Shown here in pieces: positions 17,097-24,615 of a stretch of 64,000 nucleotides of DNA. Where the stretch lies: NCBI GenBank assembly GCA_937926205.1, contig CALEYL010000027.1:1-64000 (forward strand), given 5' to 3'. Position numbers and translations under genes: made by a program. Each line of letters starts with the position of its first letter. The first letter of the stretch is position 1. The stretch is from an uncultured Saprospiraceae bacterium (lineage in GTDB: Bacteria > Bacteroidota > Bacteroidia > Chitinophagales > Saprospiraceae). The notes below the pieces were generated by a model. The model worked only from the letters and a program-made list of their open reading frames with translations. It searched no databases and was not told the origin of the DNA.

Positions 17097-20000
17097 TTAT
17101 GAACCAAACATGACCTTTACCAGGTTGTACTTAAGTTCAATATCATCTTCTTTACCCACCGCACTTTCAATTCCGGAAATGATGGATTCAACTGGCCGGA
17201 ACAAAGTGAATTTTGTGAATTCTTTGTAAGTTTTACTTTTTTTGAGATAGTCCCACCAATCTTTCCGCCCGCGTCCGGTCGTAACGACGAAAATAAAATT
17301 ATTTCTACGGTTCCCGTTGCTGTCCAGGATTAAAGGCATTATTTCGTGTTCAATAAAGATGCCCAACCTGCTTTCTTCCTCATAGCGTTTTTCTGAGTAT
17401 TTTACACGCAAAATACTATCAATAAAGGTTAAATGCATTACAAGAAAGTTGCAATCTTTTATGTATTCCTTTACAGGAGCTTCATTACTGGCACTTTCAG
17501 TACTGTCCCAGTCCTCAATGCTTTCATTGTTGACGCTGATATTAATTTGTTTGAAAATTTGCCGGTAATGCTCGTCATCGCGAATTCGATGGCGAATTCT
17601 ATTGTCAAAAATACATATTTTAGTTGCCCAGGTTTCTAAAAATTCCATCATCCGCAGTTCATACTGAATCGAGGCTTTATTCAGATTGGGATCCCCAAAA
17701 TATTGTTTGTATATACCATGGCTCCGGAATCGGAAAATACTGTCGTCACTGGAGGTACCTTTATGAGCAAATTTGATGACGGTCTGGTTTTCTGTTTCAA
17801 CAGGAGGCTTGGTAGTGTATTGCAATGCTGCTGTTTCCCCTTTGCCATCGTAATAAATGCCAAATAAATCATTAAAACCATCCCTTGATTTCTCTACAAA
17901 AGAAAGGAAAAAAGTTTTTCTACCCAACCAATGATGCAACCAACGCCGGTAGGCTTCATGGAAGCGCTCTTGCTCCGAATGAAATAATTGCTCAGCCTTG
18001 GTAACGATTCGAATGACTCCGGCGCCACTTCTGGCTTTTATCCATTGATCTTCCCAATGTGCTGCGCCGATTTCTACGATGCGGAAACGCGAACTGTTTT
18101 CCCATTCCCAGTCGTTATTGGCTCCTGATATTTCTTTAATATCAGATCCTTTCCATAAGTAAAAGAACTTTTTGGTATACCCCAGAGCGTTTTTATCCCC
18201 ATGCGGATATTGGCGCACAAACGCATCCTTATCAGGAATGGGCTTTCCGGTCAGCTCATAATCGTTGTGTGCGGTTTCTTTAAGGGAAGAGGCTATGCCA
18301 ATCCAGGGGTAAAAGCGCTTGTCGCGGGCACTGTCCCGAACAACCTCTATTTCAGGCAGGGCGTCATCTTGAGGAATTGTCAGTTCATCTTCGCTTTTAT
18401 AGGGCACGTAGCCCAGTCTTCGGGGGTCATCGTCGCCTTTTTGTACGCTGCTGAACGTATTGTTAAACAACATCGCTGCGCATACCTTATCCTGATAATT
18501 ACCTCCCAAGAAAGGGGTGTAACTGGAAGGATGCATGATGCTTTGGTAGAGGCTGAGGTGTTTGCGCCGGATAAGATAAGGACTTTCATCTGCCCGGACT
18601 ATCTGCGAAAGTTTGGTTGGAATTTCCAGCCATACGCCAATTTGGTAAAGCTCTTCTTCGCTTGGAACATCCTCCCTTAATGAGCAGGGTCTGACAGAAA
18701 GCGCCAGCACCAGTCCGTTCTTTTGGGCATTAAGAAGATCCTGACCAAAGTAGTGCTTTATGTTCCGGATCTCATTTTCAATGATCGTAAAAAAGGCATG
18801 TCTTCCAACGACGCCTCCGGGAAAAAAAACGAAGTATTTTTGAAGGACGTTCCTTAGCCTTGAATAGCCTTCGCCAGGGTTTACATATCTGGAGCGATCC
18901 TGGAGTTCTGCAAAATTTGGGTTTTTCTCGGTATTTCGGCCATACTCGCTGTATTTCAGACGTTCTTTCGTTTCCGGTATTTCAACGTAAAAAACTTTAT
19001 TGCTGCCATCCTCTTCATAGGGATCCGTTGGTGCAGGGGGGGTCAGAATATTCAAATAGGCGAATTCTCCCTGTACTTTTACCTTTTTTTCCAGTATGCC
19101 GTTTGCATGCCGGGTTGCTTTGGGTTCATAAACAATTACTTTGAGGCGGATGTGCGTTATGTCTTCTGTTTTAGCAATGGTACCCAAATAAAGCGGGTTA
19201 TTGATGAAATCATACCATAAGACGCTAAACAGGTCCTTTACTTCCCCGCCAAAATTCTCATCACGGGTAACGCCGCTCCAAAAAGCGCCTTTTTCGGCCA
19301 AAAAGCCAATCAATGGCTGGATTTCCCGGGCAAGCGAGCCTTTGTAACCAATGACTGAGTTGTCTTCTGATTCGGTAGGTACATTGTTTTCAGAATCCTG
19401 CAGCTCTCCCGGGAAATAGATATTCAGCAGTTCTTTCGCAATTTCACCCGCATATTCTCTTGCTCTTTTCAGGATATTTGGATCCTTCAGTTCAGGCATG
19501 GGACGGGTGGCAAAATCCAGCAGGGATTCTATGTCTGATTTGACAAAGCCCTTAAGATGCGTTTTTCCGGAAGTACTCCGCCACAGGGCCCGCTTGCGGA
19601 ACCACCAGCTTAGGGCTGTAAGGCTGTGAGCACTCACATTGTGTGCATAGGAATCTACCAGGATGGACGTGATGGCATTTTTTAGCTGTTGGTCATAAAT
19701 AGTTTGTGTGACATCGAAGTTTTGTTTATAGCGTTCGTAGTAGTGCCATGCATTTTCTCTGTAATATGTGTCATATTCCAAGTCTCTGAAAATGGGGCTG
19801 CTATCTTCCCAAAACTTTGGCGACAACAATTCATTTAATTGTGCAATGACATAAGGGATCAAAGAACTGGTGTATTTATTAGGGCCGACGACGTCCCAAT
19901 CCAGGATGAGCGCTTCGTATTCCCAGGAAAACAACTTGATGATGTTGCCGATCATTTGTATCCGCCACTCTATGCTGCCATCAGGGTGGATCTTTCTGAA

Positions 20001-20603
20001 TTTTTTGAGGTCAGTTTCGTGTAGAACTATGTGAATAATTCCATCCACCTCACCAAATGCGATTAATGGAACTGATAAAAAAAAATGAGTGTTCAAATCT
20101 GGAAAATAATGCTTCAAGATATGATATTCATTTTTTCGTCTTTGCAGGTTATCGGGTAGGGGCTTTCCCGGATCGTGTTTTTCTATTGGTTTAAAGTAAG
20201 TTTTTAAATTATCGGTTGAAAATTTGGGAATGTCTTCAAGGGATAGTTGCTTGGTATTAATCGCTTCAACTATATTTGAGCTGACAGTATTTGGATTCTT
20301 TGGTAAGTTAAATTTATTTTTTTCCAAAAATTCCCAGCATGGGTCAAGCTCCTTTGCACTTTGCTGTGGATCAAGCATTTTTTTTTGCTTATTGATGCCA
20401 GCATATATTAAATCAGGTATATCTTTAACTTCTTCTGACCTTTCCCTTGGAAGCGCAATAATCCAGCTGGTATGTTTAAACGACACAAAGTTAAACCGTC
20501 TTAATGCTACATATAGCCGATCTTGAAGCATGTCGTAGAAGCCTTCTATATCAGCAAATTCATGGATGACACGTTCTTTTGAAAGGTGGTAAGCTTTATC
20601 CAT
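17097..20603 (-). CDS. Giant diverged histidine-kinase-like protein with degenerate receiver
   Basis: This 1168-aa protein has no transmembrane segment. Residues about 160-200 (FFLSVPLIAFGEVDGIIHIVLHE) look GAF-like. A putative phospho-acceptor H-box lies at 317-330 (DSYAHNVSAHSLTAL; His321 or His326). The GHKL ATPase part is diverged: a likely N-box FFTIIENEIRNIKHYF (604-619, with Glu609/Asn610, Asn614), then a glycine-containing helix segment FLGGNYQDKVCAAMLFNN (698-715) and a closing strand YTKKFFYLWKG (809-819). Residues about 994-1150 look like a receiver (KICIFD, FIFVVTTGRG, LFRPVESIISGIESAV) in which the usual lysine before proline is arginine. It is the first gene of the operon that also encodes the sigma54-type regulator, so it is the probable partner kinase. 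A non-kinase Hsp90-like ATPase role remains possible. Confidence 0.65.
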   Translation of the reverse strand: MDKAYHLSKERVIHEFADIEGFYDMLQDRLYVALRRFNFVSFKHTSWIIALPRERSEEVKDIPDLIYAGINKQKKMLDPQQSAKELDPCWEFLEKNKFNLPKNPNTVSSNIVEAINTKQLSLEDIPKFSTDNLKTYFKPIEKHDPGKPLPDNLQRRKNEYHILKHYFPDLNTHFFLSVPLIAFGEVDGIIHIVLHETDLKKFRKIHPDGSIEWRIQMIGNIIKLFSWEYEALILDWDVVGPNKYTSSLIPYVIAQLNELLSPKFWEDSSPIFRDLEYDTYYRENAWHYYERYKQNFDVTQTIYDQQLKNAITSILVDSYAHNVSAHSLTALSWWFRKRALWRSTSGKTHLKGFVKSDIESLLDFATRPMPELKDPNILKRAREYAGEIAKELLNIYFPGELQDSENNVPTESEDNSVIGYKGSLAREIQPLIGFLAEKGAFWSGVTRDENFGGEVKDLFSVLWYDFINNPLYLGTIAKTEDITHIRLKVIVYEPKATRHANGILEKKVKVQGEFAYLNILTPPAPTDPYEEDGSNKVFYVEIPETKERLKYSEYGRNTEKNPNFAELQDRSRYVNPGEGYSRLRNVLQKYFVFFPGGVVGRHAFFTIIENEIRNIKHYFGQDLLNAQKNGLVLALSVRPCSLREDVPSEEELYQIGVWLEIPTKLSQIVRADESPYLIRRKHLSLYQSIMHPSSYTPFLGGNYQDKVCAAMLFNNTFSSVQKGDDDPRRLGYVPYKSEDELTIPQDDALPEIEVVRDSARDKRFYPWIGIASSLKETAHNDYELTGKPIPDKDAFVRQYPHGDKNALGYTKKFFYLWKGSDIKEISGANNDWEWENSSRFRIVEIGAAHWEDQWIKARSGAGVIRIVTKAEQLFHSEQERFHEAYRRWLHHWLGRKTFFLSFVEKSRDGFNDLFGIYYDGKGETAALQYTTKPPVETENQTVIKFAHKGTSSDDSIFRFRSHGIYKQYFGDPNLNKASIQYELRMMEFLETWATKICIFDNRIRHRIRDDEHYRQIFKQINISVNNESIEDWDSTESASNEAPVKEYIKDCNFLVMHLTFIDSILRVKYSEKRYEEESRLGIFIEHEIMPLILDSNGNRRNNFIFVVTTGRGRKDWWDYLKKSKTYKEFTKFTLFRPVESIISGIESAVGKEDDIELKYNLVKVMFGS

Positions 20604-20635
20604 AGTATTAAGGATTGAATTAGTTCGTCAATATC

Positions 20636-20669
20636 AAAAAAAGAGACACACTTAAAACAAAGTGGGTCT
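20636..20669 (-). terminator. Rho-independent terminator between the isoprenoid-synthase-like gene and the kinase operon
   Basis: On the minus strand a ten-base-pair stem with one C-U mismatch (arms at 20660-20669 and 20644-20653, loop of six) is followed by CTTTTTTTG. It lies 150 bases after the stop of the 542-aa gene and 33 bases before the kinase-like ATG. It may end the upstream unit or act as an attenuator for the kinase operon. Between 20670 and 20818 there is only a possible ten-codon frame and no convincing promoter box. Confidence 0.6.
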
Positions 20670-20818
20670 TGGGCTTAATAGCATTAATTAATGTTAGAAG
20701 TTGTCTTATTGCTTTGCCATGCAAAAAGCTGATAGTCGAAAGTTGGGGTTAACTGGAATGCTTATGAAAAAGATGAAAAAAATTGCCTATTAAAAGAAGT
20801 TTGAAACGCTTTCTATAA

Positions 20819-22447
20819 TTAGTCTATCTGCAATGTTTTTTTCCGTAAATGTGGTGAAAATAATTCTTTGAAACTGTTGACGGCCTCATTTGTATAATGA
20901 ATAGCATTGGCAATCAACTCAATACTTTTATAAAAAAATGGATTAGATTCCTTTAATGTCATTACATAAATTTCTTTAATCTCTTTTGCAAGTGCCCTCA
21001 TTTTCGGTGATCGTTGATATAAAACATAATAGGTTAAGTTGTTGAAACTCTTTGTTTTATAGAAATTTCTATAAAATTTGTTATACTCAGCTATGTAAGC
21101 CATGTATTTAAATGGCTCGATTTTGCGCTTACTCACTTTCGAAAGCAATCGAATCGCTTCGCGTGAAACTTCTTTTGATAAAGATATTGATAAAAATATT
21201 GATTGATACTCTAAAGCTTCAGAATAACATCTTTTTTCGTCAAAATTACTATTCAGGAAATCATTATTAGCAGTTTTTAATGCCTCTGCTATGGCTCCAC
21301 TAGGGGACAAAGACAAATGAAGTATAATAGGCATTGTTATATTTCCATTTCTAAGATCACTAAATCCATCTTTTGGAACCTTCGCTGAAGTAGATAAATT
21401 ATAAGAGGAAGGTAAAAAATCAGTATTGTCATTTACCCATTGTCTCATTATTCCAAATATGCTGACAAATGATAATATATTTTTCTTTGTTTCTTTATTT
21501 ACACCAGCAATATCAAGAATTAACTTTGTAGATAATACATACAGAGCCGCACAGGTTAAGTAAATCCTGCTGAAATATATTTTGTTATATGAAGCATTTC
21601 CAAGATGGTGCTCCTCCATGAAATATAAAAGAGGTTTAACTGGATTCAAATCAATGAAGTCTTCTATTTCCTTTCCTATGCTCAAATGAACTTCTCCACG
21701 ATTGCTAAGCCCGTTCATAATATTTGAGCGTAGCAAGTTACTGACAGTATCATTATTTGAAATGGGTTTATCAGCATGGACTTCGCTAATAAGATCATCA
21801 ATTAACTTTGATATTTTCCTGTCTTTAGGATTACTATATTCTTGGTAAGTACAATAGCGTTTTTCAATTAATTGGCCTATGTCACAATAGAGAAAAGCTT
21901 TTGTAACGATATCTTTTACCTGGCTTATTATTTTTTGTCTTTCGATATCCTTGTTTTTTTTCAAATGGACAGTTAATCCATTTTTGTCATCTTCTATATA
22001 CTTAAAAATGAGTTCTTTCAAATATGATGCATGCTGTCTGTTCTGTTCTATTGATAAGGCATTGTCAATGTTGTACTTTTTATCTAATATTTGATTGTCA
22101 TAATATTGAACACACAGTACCAGTTCAAAAAGGAAAGGGATTTTTCTGAAAGAAATATCAGAAACTTTAACGCCTTTCATTACGAGTAAATACATTCTGG
22201 ATATATAGAACGGCCTGATTGGATTTCCGGTAAGTCTTTTTTCAACAAAGTCTAGTTGAAGGGCTTTTTGTTCTGACCTATGTTCTTGTAAAACCGCCCA
22301 CTCTTTAAAAATCAGCCATTCTTTGGCTACTACGTTTTTCGAGTACCTTTTTATGTCCCTTGAGATAATATTGCTGTCCGCTTGTACCATGAGATTGTCG
22401 CTTCTAAATCCAGTTTCTTGTTCAGGAGTATTCAAAACAAAAGGCAT
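20819..22447 (-). CDS. Isoprenoid (polyprenyl) synthase-like protein
   Basis: The 542-aa soluble protein carries both aspartate-rich regions of class I trans-isoprenyl diphosphate synthases, in altered form. The first is ELVLCVQYYDNQILDKKYN (Asp117 to Asp122, normally DDxxD). The second is FGIMRQWVNDNTDF (331-344, matching Q--NDxxD), followed by KDGFSDLRNGNITMPIIL (359-376, normally SDL--GK-T-P). These synthases condense allylic diphosphates with isopentenyl diphosphate, and ComQ-type members prenylate a peptide. The protein is much longer than the usual about 300 aa, and the two motifs are about 215 residues apart instead of about 130-140. The gene is notably AT-rich. The ATG at 22447 follows the stop of the 139-aa gene by six bases, so they are coupled. 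Catalytic activity is uncertain because of the altered Asp residues. Confidence 0.65.
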   Translation of the reverse strand: MPFVLNTPEQETGFRSDNLMVQADSNIISRDIKRYSKNVVAKEWLIFKEWAVLQEHRSEQKALQLDFVEKRLTGNPIRPFYISRMYLLVMKGVKVSDISFRKIPFLFELVLCVQYYDNQILDKKYNIDNALSIEQNRQHASYLKELIFKYIEDDKNGLTVHLKKNKDIERQKIISQVKDIVTKAFLYCDIGQLIEKRYCTYQEYSNPKDRKISKLIDDLISEVHADKPISNNDTVSNLLRSNIMNGLSNRGEVHLSIGKEIEDFIDLNPVKPLLYFMEEHHLGNASYNKIYFSRIYLTCAALYVLSTKLILDIAGVNKETKKNILSFVSIFGIMRQWVNDNTDFLPSSYNLSTSAKVPKDGFSDLRNGNITMPIILHLSLSPSGAIAEALKTANNDFLNSNFDEKRCYSEALEYQSIFLSISLSKEVSREAIRLLSKVSKRKIEPFKYMAYIAEYNKFYRNFYKTKSFNNLTYYVLYQRSPKMRALAKEIKEIYVMTLKESNPFFYKSIELIANAIHYTNEAVNSFKELFSPHLRKKTLQID

Positions 22448-22453
22448 TTTACA

Positions 22454-22873
22454 TTACCCCTTCACCTCCTCCACATTCCCATCTTCCCTAACGATCCAAA
22501 TCAAATCTGCCAGTGCTGCCATCGAAGGCGACTCATCCAACAAAAAAACCGGCAAGGCAGCAACATCACTGCAAAACCGGCTTAAAGTTTTATTTAGAAT
22601 TTGTTTGTTCGAATGACTGGTGAGTACGGCAATTTTAGCATTAGCGGCAGGGGTGAATGTTTGTTTTCCGGGTTTTGGCATAAATACTTTCTGGTTTAAA
22701 GCCGCCAGAGTATTAATGACAGATTTCCGGGTTCGCGCATTCCGAAACCAAATGGCAATCACCTGACCCCGATAGGCGTTTGCCTCCTTTACCATTTTGC
22801 CCGCTACACCCGGGGCCCTGTTCAGGGTCTCCCGGATGCTACGGATATCTTTATGGGCTGCAATAGCGGTCAT
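22454..22873 (-). CDS. Unknown 139-aa protein coupled to the isoprenoid-synthase-like gene
   Basis: The protein is not recognised. It has no signal peptide; predicted alternating strands and helices (GQVIAIWFRNARTRKSVINTL, NAKIAVLTSHSNKQILNKTL, ALPVFLLDE, LADLIWIVREDG) suggest a small alpha/beta fold, and the N-terminal third is basic. I chose the ATG at 22873; the frame is also open to a TTG at 22927 that would add a lysine-rich 18-residue extension. The TAA at 22454 lies six bases before the ATG of the synthase-like gene, whose ribosome-binding purine run lies inside this gene's end. A partner or regulatory protein for the synthase is possible, but only position supports this. Confidence 0.65.
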   Translation of the reverse strand: MTAIAAHKDIRSIRETLNRAPGVAGKMVKEANAYRGQVIAIWFRNARTRKSVINTLAALNQKVFMPKPGKQTFTPAANAKIAVLTSHSNKQILNKTLSRFCSDVAALPVFLLDESPSMAALADLIWIVREDGNVEEVKG

Positions 22874-23066
22874 GATCCTTTGTTTTTTGGTTTTGGTTTT
22901 TTCGGTTACCTTATCTTGTAGTAACAATCAGGCCAAATTTTGAATTTACTATGATTATAAAATTAATTTCTACGTTTTTGGATTTGTTAATCAATCACTT
23001 AGAACAGTTGTTAACACATGTAAAAAAATATAAAATAAAACTGGTATAGCACTTATGTCTAAAAGG

Positions 23067-23108
23067 AAACGATATTTTTTCGTTTTCAAAACGATATTTT
23101 TTCGTTTT
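23067..23108. promoter_or_regulatory. Two tandem 20-base palindromic units, candidate operator
   Basis: The unit aaacgatattttttcgtttt occurs twice (23067-23086 and 23089-23108), two bases apart, and a partial third tcgttttt follows. Each unit has the inverted repeat AAACGA-N6-TCGTTT. The units lie about 200 bases upstream of the 139-aa gene and just downstream of the 79-aa gene, in a 295-base gap. A hairpin (23140-23147 with 23155-23162) follows. A regulator binding site is likely but no regulator is known. Confidence 0.45.
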
Positions 23109-23222
23109 TTCGTTTTTGATGCTTGAGAACGCACGCGCTGAACCGGCTAAAACTGCCGGCTCAGGCGGCGTGTGTAAGTCATTTCGGTAAAACATGGTAC
23201 GATTCTTTTGTGGATAAGAAGG

Positions 23223-23462
23223 CTAAGCGGCGTTTGTCAGAACGGCAAAAACCGTTACCAGCAAAACAATGAATACGAGGGTTGCAACGAGGCGCTTGTA
23301 TTCCCGCTCTCTTCTGTAGCGATAGTATTCCCGGTCGTAATCGTACCCGAAACCTCCTGGCGGATAAGTCTGGCGAGGGACTGGATAATGCATATCCCTG
23401 TTGGTGGAACTTACCGACAAAAGACCTATGATCAATGCGGTAATTAAAAGAAGCATTAACAT
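23223..23462 (-). CDS. Small membrane protein, paralogue 1
   Basis: This 79-aa protein has an N-terminal hydrophobic helix (LMLLLITALIIGLLS), a central tyrosine/arginine-rich stretch (GYDYDREYYRYRREREYKRL) and a second transmembrane helix (TLVFIVLLVTVFAVL). It is clearly paralogous to the 81-aa protein just upstream at 23531-23776: about 40 positions around the GYDYDREYYRYRRERE core are nearly the same. The two genes are 68 bases apart in the same direction and arose by tandem duplication. The function is unknown; a role in handling or exporting the neighbouring small peptides is one guess. The opposite strand is also open here but encodes nothing recognisable. Confidence 0.65.
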   Translation of the reverse strand: MLMLLLITALIIGLLSVSSTNRDMHYPVPRQTYPPGGFGYDYDREYYRYRREREYKRLVATLVFIVLLVTVFAVLTNAA

Positions 23463-23530
23463 GGCTGCTGAATTTTAGTGAATGAATCAAATTTCGTTCT
23501 TATGTACGTTCGTTTTTAGTCAGAACACAA

Positions 23531-23776
23531 CTATTTGATGTGGACCAGGATCGCCAAAATGATGACCATCAAAACGATGAAAATCAGGGTTGCAACGAGT
23601 CGCTGGAATTCGCGTTCTCTTCGGTAGCGGTAATATTCGCGGTCAAAATCGTATCCGGTATATCCCCCATGGGGTTGCGTCTGTATAGGACGGTTCGGCA
23701 GGTTGTGGTCGTCGTTGCCGAAAAATACGGATACGATCCACACGATCAGTGCAAAAACAAATAGTAAGCTGAGCAT
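23531..23776 (-). CDS. Small membrane protein, paralogue 2
   Basis: The 81-aa protein has the same plan as its neighbour at 23223-23462: hydrophobic N-terminal helix (LLFVFALIVWIVSVFFG), a linker with GGYTGYDFDREYYRYRREREFQRL, and a C-terminal transmembrane helix (TLIFIVLMVIILAIL). The conserved acidic/aromatic/arginine block is unusual. Its ATG is one base after the stop of the small 63-aa peptide gene (TGAGATG), so the two are very likely translationally coupled, which supports both being real genes. The function is unknown. Confidence 0.7.
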   Translation of the reverse strand: MLSLLFVFALIVWIVSVFFGNDDHNLPNRPIQTQPHGGYTGYDFDREYYRYRREREFQRLVATLIFIVLMVIILAILVHIK

Positions 23777-23777
23777 C

Positions 23778-23969
23778 TCATCTGTAGTTTATCAGGGTAA
23801 ATGAATGGTTTTGGGAATCGGTAAATAAGGCTTGTGGTGGGCCTCTGATTTGCCCCGTTTCTGCTGGTGGGGTTTCGAGGGGTTCTGTATTTGGAATCAG
23901 ATTCAGGGCTTCAGCCCCGTAAACGGTTAGCCACAATCCATTTGCCAAAGTATTTTTTGCAGTTTTCAT
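23778..23969 (-). CDS. Small peptide 3 of the RG(R)PP group
   Basis: The gene encodes 63 residues with a hydrophobic Trp-containing centre (LANGLWLTVYGAEALNLI, residues 8-25), a proline-rich middle (TEPLETPPAE) and the motif RGPP at 42-45, then a polar C-terminus ending LINYR. It begins MKT, as does the first peptide of the series. The stop is one base before the ATG of the 81-aa membrane protein, which suggests translational coupling. It has no convincing cleavable signal peptide. It may be a signal or a modified-peptide precursor; nothing in the sequence shows what is made from it. Confidence 0.5.
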   Translation of the reverse strand: MKTAKNTLANGLWLTVYGAEALNLIPNTEPLETPPAETGQIRGPPQALFTDSQNHSFTLINYR

Positions 23970-24019
23970 GATGTTGTGTGTTTAAGTAATGCTTTCAATC
24001 ACTGGTTTTGGAAATTAGA

Positions 24020-24163
24020 TTAGAGGACGGTTTTGGTCTTGGGGTTATATGGTGGCCCCCGGACTTTTTGATTTCTGCCTGGTGGGGCGTTTCTGTTTTG
24101 AGGCGCCGAACCTGGTGGAATATTTTGTGCCTTTTGGCCTGGAATTTGTTCTGTTATACTCAT
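24020..24163 (-). CDS. Small peptide 2 of the RG(R)PP group
   Basis: This 47-residue reading frame is rich in Pro, Gly, Gln and Asn, with PPGS and PPGR repeats in the middle and RGPP at residues 35-38, the same motif as in the peptides on either side. It lies 50 bases upstream of the 63-aa gene in the same direction and starts with an ATG preceded by an AAAATAAAACAATC leader. It is too short for codon statistics; the reason to believe it is the shared motif and directional arrangement. Confidence 0.45.
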   Translation of the reverse strand: MSITEQIPGQKAQNIPPGSAPQNRNAPPGRNQKVRGPPYNPKTKTVL

Positions 24164-24226
24164 GATTGTTTTATTTTTTCAGATAAAATTGATGGATTCG
24201 TTCTCCTGTCCGGCTTCCCGGCCTTT

Positions 24227-24364
24227 CTATTGTGGTGGCGGTCTTCCGCGGTAGTTGGCCTTTGGTGTTTTGCAACTGTTTTGTGCAAAAGCACCTGGTA
24301 CGTTTAACAGCGCCGTGAATTCCTGGAGGACCTTTTGTTTTTGAGTTTTTGACCTTGTTTTCAT
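24227..24364 (-). CDS. Small peptide 1 of the RG(R)PP group
   Basis: The frame encodes 45 residues, starts MKT with a lysine-rich N-terminus, has one cysteine (Cys31), and ends YRGRPPPQ at residues 38-45, a variant of the RGPP motif. It has a purine-rich leader (AAAAGGAA just before the ATG at 24364) and is the first of three consecutive frames of this kind. No other function is visible. The 250-base gap upstream, to the divergent DUF1684 gene, must contain its promoter, but no clear TAnnTTTG box was seen on the minus strand. Confidence 0.45.
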   Translation of the reverse strand: MKTRSKTQKQKVLQEFTALLNVPGAFAQNSCKTPKANYRGRPPPQ

Positions 24365-24585
24365 TTCCTTTTCGATTTTTATCTCAATTCCTTTGATACT
24401 TACTTATTAGGCAAGGGCAATGCCAAATTCTGGCGAGGGCTTGAAACAATTGTGTAATTAATTGATTTTTAGGTATTTATTTTTAACAGATGTAAGTCGC
24501 TAAATTTAAAAAACCTGAAAAAACCGAATTATTTCCGATTTTAAAACGGGCTATATCCGCTTTTCCGGTTTCTCCCCGGATTTCT

Positions 24586-24593
24586 TATCTTTA
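24586..24593 (+). promoter_or_regulatory. Near-consensus -7 box for the DUF1684 gene
   Basis: TATCTTTA differs in the last base from TAnnTTTG and lies 22 bases before the ATG at 24616. It may drive the DUF1684 and LemA genes. Confidence 0.35.
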
Positions 24594-24615
24594 CCCTCAC
24601 AACTCAAAGACATTC

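Noticed and set aside
20655..20684. Ten-codon frame in the leader before the kinase gene, as a possible ComX-like or leader peptide
   Set aside because: It overlaps the terminator stem and has no ribosome-binding site or Trp; nothing supports translation.
22995..23195. Minus-strand 66-codon frame over the palindromic repeats
   Set aside because: It spans the direct repeats and a hairpin, has no good ribosome-binding site and no recognisable features.
24008..24307. Plus-strand 99-codon frame, very rich in Trp and Phe
   Set aside because: The Trp/Phe-rich composition is what one expects from the complement of Pro-, Gly- and Lys-rich small peptides on the minus strand, which were preferred.
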